From NCBI GenBank assembly GCA_031291725.1, contig JARLIM010000031.1, positions 20,433-84,432 of the forward strand: a stretch of DNA of 64,000 bases, read 5' to 3'. Position numbers and translations under genes: made by a program. The notes under the pieces are model-generated. The model was not told the origin of the DNA, did no database searches, and worked only from the letters and a program-made list of their open reading frames with translations. Shown here in pieces: positions 34,766 to 44,753 of this stretch (the first letter of the stretch is position 1; each line of letters opens with the position of its first letter). This stretch comes from Acetobacteraceae bacterium (lineage in GTDB: Bacteria > Pseudomonadota > Alphaproteobacteria > Acetobacterales > Acetobacteraceae).

Positions 34766-35923
34766 TCAATAGCTCCGTGGCAGGCCAAGCACGTGCTCGG
34801 CAAGGAAGGAGAGGATGAGGTTGGTGCTGATCGGGGCCACTTGATAGAGGCGGGTTTCGCGGAATTTGCGCTCCACATCATATTCCTCGGCAAAGCCGAA
34901 GCCACCATGCGTCTGCACACACATTTCAGCCGCCGCCCAACTGGCCTCGGAGGCGAGCATTTTGGCCATGTTGGCCTGCTCGCCACAGGGCTCGCCACGC
35001 TCGAACCGCGCCAGACCGTCCTGCACCATCAATTCGGCGGCGCGCATTTTGGCATAGGCATTGGCAATCGGGAATTGAACGCCCTGGTTCTGGCCAATCG
35101 GGCGACCGAACACCACACGGGTCTTGGCGTATTCGGTGGCCTTCTTGATGAACCATTTCGCATCGCCGATGCACTCGGCAGCGATCAGCAGGCGCTCGGC
35201 GTTCATGCCGTCGAGAATGTAGCGAAAGCCGCGCCCCTCGGTGCCCACCAGCGTGTCGGCGGGGATACGCATGTCGTCGAAGAACACTTCGCAGGAATTG
35301 TGGTTCATCATCGAGCGAATCGGCCGCAACGTCAGGCCATGTCCCTTGGTGGCCTGCATATCGACGAGGAAGGTGGACAGCCCCTCGGTGCGCTTGGTCA
35401 CTTGGTCGCGCGGGGTGGTGCGGGCGAGCAGCAGCATCAGATCGGAATGCTCGGCGCGCGAGGTCCAGACCTTCTGGCCGTTGACGACATATTCATCGCC
35501 TTCGCGCCGCGCGGTGGTGCGCAGGGCGGTGGTGTCGGTGCCGGAGGTGGGTTCAGTCACGCCGAACGCCTGGAGGCGTAACTCCCCGGTGGCGATCTTG
35601 GGCAGATAGAACTGTTTCTGCGCCTCCGAGCCGTGCCGCAGAACGGTGCCCATGGTGTACATCTGCGCGTGACAGGCACCACCATTGCCGCCGCTTTCGT
35701 GAATCGTCTCCAGAATGGCAGCGGCTGCGGAGAGGCCGAGGCCGGAGCCGCCATATTCCTCAGGAATCAGCACAGCCAGATAGCCCGCCTCGGTCAGTGC
35801 AGTGACGAATTCGGTGGGATAACCGCGCCGCGCATCCAATTCACGCCAATAGTCGCCGGGAAATTTCGCACAGAGCTTGGCCACTTCCTCGCGAATTTCG
35901 CTATGTGCCTCAACCGCCGCCAT
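34766..35923 (-). CDS. Acyl-CoA dehydrogenase family protein
   Basis: The 385 residues start at ATG 35923, after GGGGGATAAG; longer extensions are not conserved-looking. Visible parts: IPEEYGGSGLGLSAAAAI, FGVTEPTSGTDTTALRTTA, RTTPRDQVTKRTEGLS and the C-terminal TFGR-like GGFGFAEEYDVERKFRETR, where the base Glu sits. FAD-dependent oxidation of an acyl-CoA to its enoyl-CoA is expected. It is the first gene of the operon running from 35923 to 31461. Strong separation by a terminator from the PEP-CTERM gene precedes it. Confidence 0.9.
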   Translation of the reverse strand: MAAVEAHSEIREEVAKLCAKFPGDYWRELDARRGYPTEFVTALTEAGYLAVLIPEEYGGSGLGLSAAAAILETIHESGGNGGACHAQMYTMGTVLRHGSEAQKQFYLPKIATGELRLQAFGVTEPTSGTDTTALRTTARREGDEYVVNGQKVWTSRAEHSDLMLLLARTTPRDQVTKRTEGLSTFLVDMQATKGHGLTLRPIRSMMNHNSCEVFFDDMRIPADTLVGTEGRGFRYILDGMNAERLLIAAECIGDAKWFIKKATEYAKTRVVFGRPIGQNQGVQFPIANAYAKMRAAELMVQDGLARFERGEPCGEQANMAKMLASEASWAAAEMCVQTHGGFGFAEEYDVERKFRETRLYQVAPISTNLILSFLAEHVLGLPRSY

Positions 35924-36043
35924 CTTATCCCCCAGCAAATTGCTTCGGTGCCAAGGTTTCACACCCCCCGCACAGCGTCCAGCGCACGCAGCGCCCAGCC
36001 GGGTTGCAGGATGTGCGACAGCGATGCGATGCGGACTGGACAA

Positions 36044-36078
36044 TAAAAAAACGCTGATGTTTTCACATCAGCGTTTTT
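36044..36078 (-). terminator. Rho-independent terminator of the PEP-CTERM gene
   Basis: Arms ACGCTGATG (36051-36059) and CATCAGCGT (36066-36074) form a hairpin flanked by As on the left and Ts on the right. On the minus strand it ends in a run of Us, so it terminates the gene ending at 36105. It also shields the acyl-CoA operon promoter region beyond 35923. Confidence 0.85.
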
Positions 36079-36104
36079 CCATCGCAGAGCGATATCAGCG
36101 AAAT

Positions 36105-36797
36105 TTAGCTGCGGCGACGGCGAGCGGCACCGAGACCCAACAGGCTCATGGCCATCAGCGACAGGCTGACCGGCTCCGGCACGGGAGCGGGTCCATTCGC
36201 GGTTACAGAAACATCCGCGAACAACACGGAGGTGTCACCCGGCTGACCAGCAGTGTCACCGTTGAAGAACAGGCCTTCCGAGGTGCTGGAGGCGGTGAAC
36301 GTGGTGGTGAACAATTGGAATGCAGCGTCATAGACATAGGTTGCATCCACCGAAGGCAACAGCCGGCTGGCGAGGATCACCGGGTTGTTGATGCCAACGT
36401 CATTGCCCAGCGTAACATCAAAGCTCGACGTCGAACCCGGCGTCGCCAAGTTACGACCATTGGCATAGAACGACAGTGTGTACGTGCCACCGATCGTCAG
36501 CCCCGTCAGCGTCGTCGTCAGAAAGCCAGTGCCCTGCACAAAACCAACGGTTCCGGTAATGCCTTGACCGGGAACATAACCGTTATCCCAGAACGCTGCA
36601 CCAGAGCCACCGACGAATGTCGAAACACCGGCACCGGCGCCAGACCAACCCGAGGCCGTTGTTGAACCAGAAAAAGACCCCGGCGCGGCGTAGGTGGAGG
36701 CGGTGAAATTGGGATTGGTTACGAGATTGGTGGTGGCCGATGCCGCAAACGGCATCATCGCCAGCGCCGCCAAAACTGCGAGAACACGCAACTTCAT
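36105..36797 (-). CDS. PEP-CTERM sorting-domain exported protein
   Basis: The 230 residues have a signal peptide (VLAVLAALAMMPFAASA). A Gly/Thr/Ser/Asn-rich secreted domain follows, with no Cys. The C terminus has VPEP, a hydrophobic helix (VSLSLMAMSLLGLGA) and a basic tail ARRRRS. PEP-CTERM proteins are processed by an exosortase after export and often decorate the envelope or matrix. No exosortase gene lies in the window. The domain (NPNFTASTYAAPGSFSG) is related to carbohydrate-binding-like folds only by composition. It has its own promoter and terminator, so it is a single transcription unit. Confidence 0.88.
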   Translation of the reverse strand: MKLRVLAVLAALAMMPFAASATTNLVTNPNFTASTYAAPGSFSGSTTASGWSGAGAGVSTFVGGSGAAFWDNGYVPGQGITGTVGFVQGTGFLTTTLTGLTIGGTYTLSFYANGRNLATPGSTSSFDVTLGNDVGINNPVILASRLLPSVDATYVYDAAFQLFTTTFTASSTSEGLFFNGDTAGQPGDTSVLFADVSVTANGPAPVPEPVSLSLMAMSLLGLGAARRRRS

Positions 36798-36845
36798 GAT
36801 TAAAAATTCCTCAACCGCACGGCACAGGCCGGATCACTTGACGGT

Positions 36846-36874
36846 ATCGTAATTTTTCGTCAGCGGCACGTCAA
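36846..36874 (-). promoter_or_regulatory. Sigma-70-like promoter of the PEP-CTERM gene within an 11-bp inverted repeat
   Basis: On the minus strand TTGACG, a 17-base spacer and TACGAT form a near-consensus promoter. Inverted arms ATCACTTGACG (36833-36843 and, as its complement, 36869-36879) flank it, one over the -35 and the other close to the expected start of transcription. This layout would let a dimeric regulator block or loop the promoter. Confidence 0.65.
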
Positions 36875-36915
36875 GTGATTAGCGACTGACGAACGACATT
36901 AACGAGCTGGCGCAT

Positions 36916-38175
<1,260 letters not shown>

Positions 38176-38197
38176 TCATCGTCATTGCGCTGTCTTC

Positions 38198-38292
38198 CGT
38201 CATTGCGAGGAGCCGCAGGCGAGGAAGCAATCCATCGAAATGCCGTCTTGGGTCTCGATGGTTGCTTCGTCGCTGCGCCCCTCGCAATGACG
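38198..38292. repeat. 95-bp palindromic REP-like element, copy 1
   Basis: The ends CGTCATTGCGAGG and CCTCGCAATGACG are perfect 13-bp inverted repeats. The inside also holds inverted matches (GGAAGCAATCCATCGA against TCGATGGTTGCTTC). It can fold as a long hairpin. It lies between the lyase and pobA genes, upstream of pobA. A second copy is at 56048-56143. Confidence 0.75.
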
Positions 38293-38310
38293 GGTGAGGG
38301 GAGGTGACGA

Positions 38311-39654
38311 CTAGGTGCGCCCCGTCACCCGATCCGTCATCTCCGCCGCCAATCCCAGATAGCCCGCCGGATCGCATTTCGCCCGCGCCGCATCCTCGCC
38401 ACCAAGTGCCGCCACCAGATCGGCATTTTCCAGCACCACATCAGCCAGCGCGCGCTTCTGCTCGATCCCCTTGCGACAGGCGTCATAGACCAGATCATGC
38501 GCATGCTGGCGGCCCAGTCTGGGGGCGGCGGCCATCATCACCGCCTCGGCGACGATCAGCCCGCCGGTGAGGTTAAGGTTCTCGCGCATCCGGGCGGTGT
38601 CCACCACCAGACCGGCGAGCATGAATTTCGCCTGACCGAGCGAGGCCCCGGTGAGCAGGAAGCTCTCCGGCAGCGACACCCATTCCAGATGCCACGGACC
38701 GGTGGCGCGTTCGAAATCATGGATCATGCCATCGAGCATCACAGCCACGTGCTGACGCACCGCCTTGGCGGCGGCCAACATCAATTCGGACGAAATCGGG
38801 TTGCGCTTCTGCGGCATGGTGGAGGAAGCGCCGCGCCCATGCACGAACGGCTCGGCCACCTCGCCGAATTCGGTGGCGCACATCAGCATCACATCGGTGG
38901 CGATCTTGCCAAGCGTGCCGGTGATCAGCCCCAGCAGACCGACCGCCTCGGCCAGACCGTCCCGCGCCACGTGCCAGGTGATGGCAGGCTGATGCAGGCC
39001 GAGTTCGGCACAGAACAGCGCCTGCATCTCCAGCCCCTGCTCCCCCACCGAGGCGAGGGTTCCCGCCGCGCCGGAGAAACTGCCGAGCAGCACGCGCGGG
39101 CGCGCCTGTTCGAGACGTTCGATGTGGCGATCGATGGCAGACAGCCAGATCGCCGCCTTGTAGCCGAAGGTGATCGGCAGCGCGTGTTGCAGATGCGTCC
39201 GCCCCGCCATCGGCGTGGCACGATGACGGCGGGCAAGGTCTGCGAGAATGACCCGCAATTCCCGCAAATCCCGCTCCACCACATCCAACGCCGCGCGGAT
39301 TTGCAGCACGGTGGCGGTGTCCATGATGTCCTGCGTGGTGGCCCCCCAATGGACATAGCCACCGGCATCGCCCGCGGCCTCGGCCAATTGATGCACCAGC
39401 GGCAGAATCGGGTAGCCGACGATTTCCGTCTCGCGCCGCATCCGCTCCATGTCGATCACCAGCGAGGAAGCCGCCCCGGTGATGCGTGCGGCAGCCTCCG
39501 CCGGCACCACGCCGAGCTTGGCCTGTGCGCGGGCGAGGGCTGCCTCCACCTCGGCATAGCGGCCGATGAGGGCGGTGTCGGCGAAGATGGCGCGCATCTC
39601 CGCCGTGCCGAACATATCGCGGAACAGACCCGAATCGAAAACCGTGCTGCCCAT
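38311..39654 (-). CDS. Adenylosuccinate lyase / 3-carboxymuconate cycloisomerase family lyase
   Basis: The 447 residues start at ATG 39654. Class-II fumarase/aspartase landmarks: HWGATTQDIMDTATVLQIR, an active-site loop GRGASSTMPQKRNPISSEL, and HLEWVSLPES. It catalyses beta-elimination or the muconate lactonisation. Context with pobA and the PcaC-like protein hints at PcaB, but members of this subgroup also act on other aspartate or carboxymethyl substrates, so the substrate is open. It begins 2 bases after the SMP-30 gene stop. Confidence 0.87.
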   Translation of the reverse strand: MGSTVFDSGLFRDMFGTAEMRAIFADTALIGRYAEVEAALARAQAKLGVVPAEAAARITGAASSLVIDMERMRRETEIVGYPILPLVHQLAEAAGDAGGYVHWGATTQDIMDTATVLQIRAALDVVERDLRELRVILADLARRHRATPMAGRTHLQHALPITFGYKAAIWLSAIDRHIERLEQARPRVLLGSFSGAAGTLASVGEQGLEMQALFCAELGLHQPAITWHVARDGLAEAVGLLGLITGTLGKIATDVMLMCATEFGEVAEPFVHGRGASSTMPQKRNPISSELMLAAAKAVRQHVAVMLDGMIHDFERATGPWHLEWVSLPESFLLTGASLGQAKFMLAGLVVDTARMRENLNLTGGLIVAEAVMMAAAPRLGRQHAHDLVYDACRKGIEQKRALADVVLENADLVAALGGEDAARAKCDPAGYLGLAAEMTDRVTGRT

Positions 39655-39656
39655 GA

Positions 39657-40586
39657 TCAGCCAAGCCCCTGCGTGTTGACATAGAGCGCATAGAGCGATC
39701 GGCTTGCGGCCATGAACAGCCGGTTGCGATGCCGCCCGCCGAAGGTGACGTTGGCACAGCGCTCCGGCAGCTTGATGTGGCCGATGGCATCGCCCGAGGG
39801 CGTGAAGACGCGCACGCCGTCCAGCTCCTCGGTGCCCATGCCCCAGCCGCACCAGAGATTGCCGTCGATATCGACGCGGAACCCATCCGGCGTGCCGCCC
39901 GGCCCGGCATTGATCAGCGTGCGGCGATTGGCGATTTTGGTGCCGCCCGCCACCACGTCATACGCCCAGATCTCACGCGGATTGGCGCGCGAGGCGACGA
40001 TGTAGAGAATGCTTTCATCGGGCGAGAACGCCAGACCGTTGGGGCCAGGAATGTCATCGGCCACCACGTCCAACCGCCCGGAGGGATCGAGACGATAGAC
40101 GGCCGGAGTGACTTCGGATTCGGCTTTTTCGCCTTCGTAATAGCCCAGAATGCCGAATTGCGGATCGGTGAACCAGATGGCGCCATCGCTGGCCACGATC
40201 ACATCATTGGGGGAGTTCAGCCGCTTACCCTGGAAATTATCGGCCAGCACCGTGATCGCCCCGCTATGCTCGGTGCGGCTGACACGGCGGCCGCCATGTT
40301 CGCAGGTGATCAGGCGACCTTCGCGGTCGCGGTAATTGCCGTTGGCGAAATTGGAGGGCTTGCGGAATTCGGACACCGCATTGGTCTCCGCACTCCAGCG
40401 CAGAATGCGGTTATTGGGAATGTCGCTCCACAGCAGGCTGTTCTGATCGCCAAACCAGACCGGGCCTTCCGACCAACGGCACCCACCGGCCAACTTTTCA
40501 ATGCCGCCAAGGACGCGAAACCGGTCGAAACTTTTGTCGAACGATATCACGTCAGCATCCGGATAGCGTGTCTGCGGTTCCCACAT
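39657..40586 (-). CDS. SMP-30/gluconolactonase-like lactone hydrolase
   Basis: The 309 residues start at ATG 40586 after AGGGGGAA. Beta-propeller landmarks: LAGGCRWSEGPVWFGD with the metal Glu, LNSPNDVIVASDGAIWFTDP with the Asn/Asp pair, and PGPNGLAFSPDESILY. The enzyme hydrolyses a lactone using a divalent metal. It is followed by the lyase and upstream faces an Ldh gene. A role as muconolactone-type enol-lactonase is possible but unproven. Confidence 0.88.
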   Translation of the reverse strand: MWEPQTRYPDADVISFDKSFDRFRVLGGIEKLAGGCRWSEGPVWFGDQNSLLWSDIPNNRILRWSAETNAVSEFRKPSNFANGNYRDREGRLITCEHGGRRVSRTEHSGAITVLADNFQGKRLNSPNDVIVASDGAIWFTDPQFGILGYYEGEKAESEVTPAVYRLDPSGRLDVVADDIPGPNGLAFSPDESILYIVASRANPREIWAYDVVAGGTKIANRRTLINAGPGGTPDGFRVDIDGNLWCGWGMGTEELDGVRVFTPSGDAIGHIKLPERCANVTFGGRHRNRLFMAASRSLYALYVNTQGLG

Positions 40587-40655
40587 GGCGATTCCCCCTT
40601 TTCGGCGCGATCTTGTCGGGCAATCCTGGCAGGGGAACGAGCCGAGGAAAAGCCG

Positions 40656-41708
40656 ATGAGCGACCGCTATCATGCCGAAGATCTGTGCCGACTTGCCACA
40701 ACCCTGTTCGAACGCGCGGGGCTGGAGGCCGAAAAGGCGCGGGTGACGGCGGAAATTCTGGTCGAGGGCGACCTGCTCGGCCACACCACGCACGGGCTGG
40801 CATTGCTGCCCGGCTATCTGGACGGGGCAGCCAGCGGCAGCATGAAGGGCACCGGATTGCCGGACATCGTCTCGCGCACCAGCATTGTCGAGACCTGGGA
40901 CGGCATGCGCCTGCCCGGGCCGTGGCTGGTGCAGAAGGCCATCGCAATTGCTTCACCGCGTGCGGCAGAGGCCGGAATTGCGGCGGTGGCCATCAAGCGC
41001 GCCTGTCACATCGGCTGTCTGGCGGCCTATCTGCGTCAGGTGGCCGAGCGTGGGCAGATGGTGATCATCGCCAGTTCCGACCCCTCGGTGGGCTCGGTGG
41101 CACCGTTCGGCGGCACACAGCGCATCTACACCCCCAACCCGCTGGCCGCCGGCTGGCCCTCGCCGGGGGGGCCTGTGATGATCGATGTGTCGATGTCCAT
41201 CACCACCAACGGCATGACCAACCGGCTGCGCAATGAGGGCAAGCACTTCCCGCATCCGTGGCTGCTCGACGGCCACGGCGTGCCGACGACCGACCCGAAC
41301 GCCTATTTCGCCGATCCGCCGGGCTCGCTGCTGCCGTTGGGCGGCACCGATTCGGGCCATAAGGGCTACGCACTCGGATTGCTGCTGGAGGCGCTGACCT
41401 CCGCACTTGCCGGATTTGGCCGCGCCGATGCGCCGAAGGAATGGGGCGCGTCGGTGTTCGTGCTGATCATCGACCCGGCCCGCTTCGGCGGCGGTGAGGC
41501 GTTCCTGCGCGAGACCGGCTGGATGGAGGACGCGGTGCATGCCAACAAGCCCGCCCCCGGCGTGGAGCGCGTGCGTCTGCCCGGTGAGCGCGGCCTGGCG
41601 CTGCGGCGCGAGGCGCTGGAGAAAGGCGTGCAATTGCATCCGTCACTGCCGGGCATGCTGAAGGCACGGGCAGAGGCGGCGGGGCTTGCGATGCCGAACG
41701 CGGTTTAA
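40656..41708 (+). CDS. Ldh-family (malate/L-lactate type) NAD(P) dehydrogenase
   Basis: The 350 residues begin at ATG 40656 after GAGGAAAA. The family is the non-Rossmann LDH2/MDH2 type: LGHTTHGLALLPGYLDG, RACHIGCLAAYLRQVAERGQM with the catalytic His, and GTDSGHKGYALGLLLEALT. It oxidises a 2-hydroxy acid or reduces a 2-keto acid such as malate, ureidoglycolate or a sugar acid. It shares a 69-base divergent promoter region with the SMP-30 gene, hinting at joint regulation. It overlaps the SDR gene by 4 bases at the 3' ends. Confidence 0.88.
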   Translation: MSDRYHAEDLCRLATTLFERAGLEAEKARVTAEILVEGDLLGHTTHGLALLPGYLDGAASGSMKGTGLPDIVSRTSIVETWDGMRLPGPWLVQKAIAIASPRAAEAGIAAVAIKRACHIGCLAAYLRQVAERGQMVIIASSDPSVGSVAPFGGTQRIYTPNPLAAGWPSPGGPVMIDVSMSITTNGMTNRLRNEGKHFPHPWLLDGHGVPTTDPNAYFADPPGSLLPLGGTDSGHKGYALGLLLEALTSALAGFGRADAPKEWGASVFVLIIDPARFGGGEAFLRETGWMEDAVHANKPAPGVERVRLPGERGLALRREALEKGVQLHPSLPGMLKARAEAAGLAMPNAV

Positions 41709-42520
41709 TCGACCGCCATTTTCTGCTTCCCCGGTGGTCGCGACAAAATCCAGGTCGAGATCACCGGCGGCAGGCTGCCGACAATGCGCGCCAGCATCGC
41801 CACCCACCACGGGAACGCCACCCGCCGCTTCCCAGCAGCCACACCGCGCAGAATGATCTCCGCCGCAGGTCCCGCATCCATCAATCCCGGCATCGGGAAG
41901 CGATTGCCTGCCGTCAGCGGGGTGCGGACATAGCCGGGGCAGACGCTGGTCAGTTGCAGGCCCAAATTGCGGGCAAACGGGGCGGTGGCGATCGTCCAAC
42001 GATCCAACGCCGCCTTTGCCGCGCAATAGGTGGCAGCTCCGGGACCGGGCACAAAGGCGGCAATCGATGCAATGGTGGCGATGGTGCCGCGCAGGCCATT
42101 GGGGGCGATTGCTTGATTTTTCAGCATCTCCATCGCGGGCAACGCGGTGTTGAGCGCGCCTTCCAGATTGATCGCCAACACCTCGCGCACCTGTGCCGCC
42201 GATTCGGGCAGACCGTCATCGCTGCCCGCCCCGATTCCGGCATTGGCGATCACCAGATCGAGCCGCCCTGCCCCCTTGATCCATGCCACCATTGCATCAC
42301 GGTCTCGCACATCGATGATCCGCTCCTCCACCTCCGCCCCCAGCACCCGACACTGTGTGGCGACGGCCGCAAGACGGCTGGCGTTGCGGGCACCCAGATG
42401 CAGGGTCATCCCAGGTGCCGCACAGGCCAGCGCCAACGCCTCGCCAATGCCGGCGGAGGCACCAGTGATCAGAATACAATGCCAAGGAAATCGATGGGGG
42501 GCTGTGTTGTGCGTGCTCAT
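41705..42520 (-). CDS. Short-chain dehydrogenase/reductase
   Basis: The 271 residues start at ATG 42520; a start at 42541 (MAWQNANMS) is also possible. Classical SDR motifs are LITGASAGIGEALAL, ANAGIGAG and the Ser-Tyr-Lys set in TIASIAAFVPGPGAATYCAAKAAL. It should reduce or oxidise a carbonyl/alcohol with NAD(P). The C-terminal part has a hydrophobic stretch (WWVAMLARIVGSLPPVIS). It diverges from yicC with 57 bases between, and converges on the Ldh gene. Confidence 0.88.
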   Translation of the reverse strand: MSTHNTAPHRFPWHCILITGASAGIGEALALACAAPGMTLHLGARNASRLAAVATQCRVLGAEVEERIIDVRDRDAMVAWIKGAGRLDLVIANAGIGAGSDDGLPESAAQVREVLAINLEGALNTALPAMEMLKNQAIAPNGLRGTIATIASIAAFVPGPGAATYCAAKAALDRWTIATAPFARNLGLQLTSVCPGYVRTPLTAGNRFPMPGLMDAGPAAEIILRGVAAGKRRVAFPWWVAMLARIVGSLPPVISTWILSRPPGKQKMAVD

Positions 42521-42577
42521 ATTCGCATTCTGCCACGCCATCGATAGATAGGCATCAGCAAGCGCCGGAGCCACATC

Positions 42578-43477
42578 ATGCCCATCGCCTCAATGACCGG
42601 TTTCGCCCGTGAAGACGGCACCCTCGACGCCACCGCCTGGAGCTGGGAACTGCGCAGCGTGAACGGACGCGGCCTGGAACTGCGCTTTCGCCTGCCTTCG
42701 GGCATGGACGCGCTGGAGCCGAAACTGCGCGAACTGGCAGGCCAGAAACTCAAGCGCGGCAATGTGACGGCCAATCTGAGCGTCAAGCGGGAGGAAGCAC
42801 CACGGCTGGCCGTCGATCAGGCGGCGCTGGATCAGGCGCTGCATCTGGCCCTCACCCTGGCCGCCCGTATTCCGCACAGCGCACCGCCGCGTGCCGAGGC
42901 GCTGCTGGCCCTGCCCGGCGTGATGCGCAACACCGCCGCAGCCGAGCCGGGCGAAAGCCAGAAGGCGCAGGAATCAGCCCTTGCCGAAGCCGTCAGCGCG
43001 GGATTCATCCGCGCATTGGCCGCAATGACCACTGCACGCCAGAGCGAAGGTGGCCGGATTGGGGCTGTGCTTGCCGGCCAACTTGACGAGATCGCCGCCC
43101 TGCACGCCCAGGCCAGCCTTGAAGCCGCCGACCAACCGGCCCTGCAACGTGCCCGCATGCTGGAAAGCGTGCAGGCGTTGTTGCGCGAGGGGGTCAGCCT
43201 GCCGGAAGAGCGCATCGCCCAGGAAGTTGCCCTGTTGGCCGCCAAATCCGATATTCGCGAGGAGTTGGACCGCCTTGGCTCCCATATCGAAGCCGCCCGC
43301 GCTTTGATGGCGGAGGGGGTGAATATTGGGCGGCGGTTCGATTTTCTGGTGCAGGAATTCAACCGCGAGGCCAATACTCTGTGCAGCAAATCCGCCTCCG
43401 TGGCCTTGACCGCGACCGGTCTGCGGTTGAAAGCCTGCATCGAACAATTGCGCGAACAGGTGCAAAACATTGAGTAG
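42578..43477 (+). CDS. yicC: YicC-family endoribonuclease/stress protein
   Basis: The 299 residues have the family start SMTGFAR, then WELRSVNGRGLELRFRLP, and the C-terminal DUF1732 part (LDRLGSHIEAARALMAEG, GRRFDFLVQEFNREANT). YicC proteins are endoribonucleases in E. coli that act on small RNAs. Conserved linkage with gmk is seen here, where gmk's TTG start overlaps the yicC stop. ATG 42578. Confidence 0.92.
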   Translation: MPIASMTGFAREDGTLDATAWSWELRSVNGRGLELRFRLPSGMDALEPKLRELAGQKLKRGNVTANLSVKREEAPRLAVDQAALDQALHLALTLAARIPHSAPPRAEALLALPGVMRNTAAAEPGESQKAQESALAEAVSAGFIRALAAMTTARQSEGGRIGAVLAGQLDEIAALHAQASLEAADQPALQRARMLESVQALLREGVSLPEERIAQEVALLAAKSDIREELDRLGSHIEAARALMAEGVNIGRRFDFLVQEFNREANTLCSKSASVALTATGLRLKACIEQLREQVQNIE

Positions 43478-44126
43478 CGATCCGGCCGAACCGGCCAAGA
43501 TTCCCCGTCGTGGACTGTGTCTGGTGCTGGCCGCCCCTTCCGGCACCGGCAAATCGGCGATCACCCGCGCTTTGCTCGACTCCGACCCCAATCTGGCGCT
43601 GTCCATCAGCGTGACCACCCGCGCGCCACGCCCTTATGAACAGGAAGGCGTGCATTATTATTTCCGCGATCAGCGCGAATTCGACGCCATGGTGGCCTCG
43701 GGCGACATGCTGGAATGGGCGGGCGTGTTCGGTCGTTCCTATGGCAGCCCGCGCGCGCCGGTGGAGGCCGCATTGTCGGCGGGGCGCGATGTGCTGTTCG
43801 ACATCGATTGGCAAGGCTACCGTCAAGTGCGCGCGGCGCTGCCAGGCGACGTGGTGGGGCTGTATATCATGCCACCCTCGCTGGCCGAGTTGGAACGCCG
43901 ACTGCGCGCGCGTGCCAGTGACAGCGAGGCGGAAATTCTGCGCCGAATGGCAACGGCCGCCTCAGAGATCAGCCATGTGCACGAGTTCGACTATGTGCTC
44001 GTCAACAACACCCTCGACATCGCCGTGGGCGAGGCCCGTGCGGTGCTCACCGCATCACGCCTGGCATTGGGTCGTCTCACCGGATTGGACGACTTTACCG
44101 GGCATTTGCTGTCCAACCCGGCCTGA
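43470..44126 (+). CDS. gmk: Guanylate kinase
   Basis: The 218 residues start at TTG 43470 within the yicC end (8-base overlap). P-loop APSGTGKSAITRALL is followed by the GMP-site TTRAPRPYEQEGVHYYF and later LVNNTLDIAV. It phosphorylates GMP to GDP, feeding GTP pools. Length is typical with a slightly long N terminus. It is co-transcribed and coupled with yicC. Confidence 0.96.
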   Translation: MSSDPAEPAKIPRRGLCLVLAAPSGTGKSAITRALLDSDPNLALSISVTTRAPRPYEQEGVHYYFRDQREFDAMVASGDMLEWAGVFGRSYGSPRAPVEAALSAGRDVLFDIDWQGYRQVRAALPGDVVGLYIMPPSLAELERRLRARASDSEAEILRRMATAASEISHVHEFDYVLVNNTLDIAVGEARAVLTASRLALGRLTGLDDFTGHLLSNPA

Positions 44127-44129
44127 TCG

Positions 44130-44528
44130 TCAGGCAGCCACCATGCCAGTGATTGCCGCTGGCTGACTGCGGCGAGGCGAGCGGCGCACCGGCACCGGGC
44201 GCGCTGCTTCCTGTAACAGATCACGTAACGCCGTGACATAATCCCGGCCGACATCTGTCGGCACCACCAGCACACTGCGACGATCACGCGGGTCGGGATC
44301 GCGTGCGGCCAGACCGAGTTCGCACAACCTGTCGAGCGAGCGGGAAATGGCAGGCTTGGAAATATTCAACGCCGCCGCCAAGCCACGGACCGTGTGCAGG
44401 CCCGACTCAAGCGTGATCGCCAACAGAATCGCCATCTGTCGCGCCGACAAATCATGCGCGTCCGACCGCACCGAGGCGCAGATGGTTCCGTGCAGAATAG
44501 CCAGCAGCCGATCCGGGTCGATACGCAT
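44130..44528 (-). CDS. MarR-family transcriptional regulator
   Basis: The 132 residues start at ATG 44528, seven bases after AAGGA; the ATG at 44546 would add six. A winged helix is seen (SARQMAILLAITLES, GLAAALNISKPAISRSLDRLCELGL) with the basic wing DPRDRRSVLVVPTDVG. It usually binds a phenolic or other small ligand and represses neighbouring genes. It lies 225 bases after the periplasmic-type protein and converges with gmk. Palindromic MarR sites were not clearly found. C-terminal tail is basic. Confidence 0.88.
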   Translation of the reverse strand: MRIDPDRLLAILHGTICASVRSDAHDLSARQMAILLAITLESGLHTVRGLAAALNISKPAISRSLDRLCELGLAARDPDPRDRRSVLVVPTDVGRDYVTALRDLLQEAARPVPVRRSPRRSQPAAITGMVAA

Positions 44529-44696
44529 GACGTTTTCCTTATTCATTCGCCGAGGGCTCCACCGCATGCATCGCCCCGCCCTCCGGAAACAATGCCGCAC
44601 TCAACAGCAAACATCGCGTCACCCAACGATGATCGCGTTAGGTGACAATTCGTATCCGGCTTTATGTAGAGTCGTGTTAACGAGAGCGTGAGTAAC

Positions 44697-44726
44697 AAAA
44701 AAAGTGAACAGCCCCACACAATGGGG
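44697..44726 (-). terminator. Possible terminator after the TctC-like gene
   Basis: On the minus strand a short stem (CCCCA 44712-44716 with TGGGG 44722-44726) is followed after several bases by seven Us. The spacing to the U-run is loose, so this is a weak candidate for ending transcription of the gene at 44754. Confidence 0.35.
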
Positions 44727-44753
44727 TTGCGAAATGACGACCTCGAAATGGTG

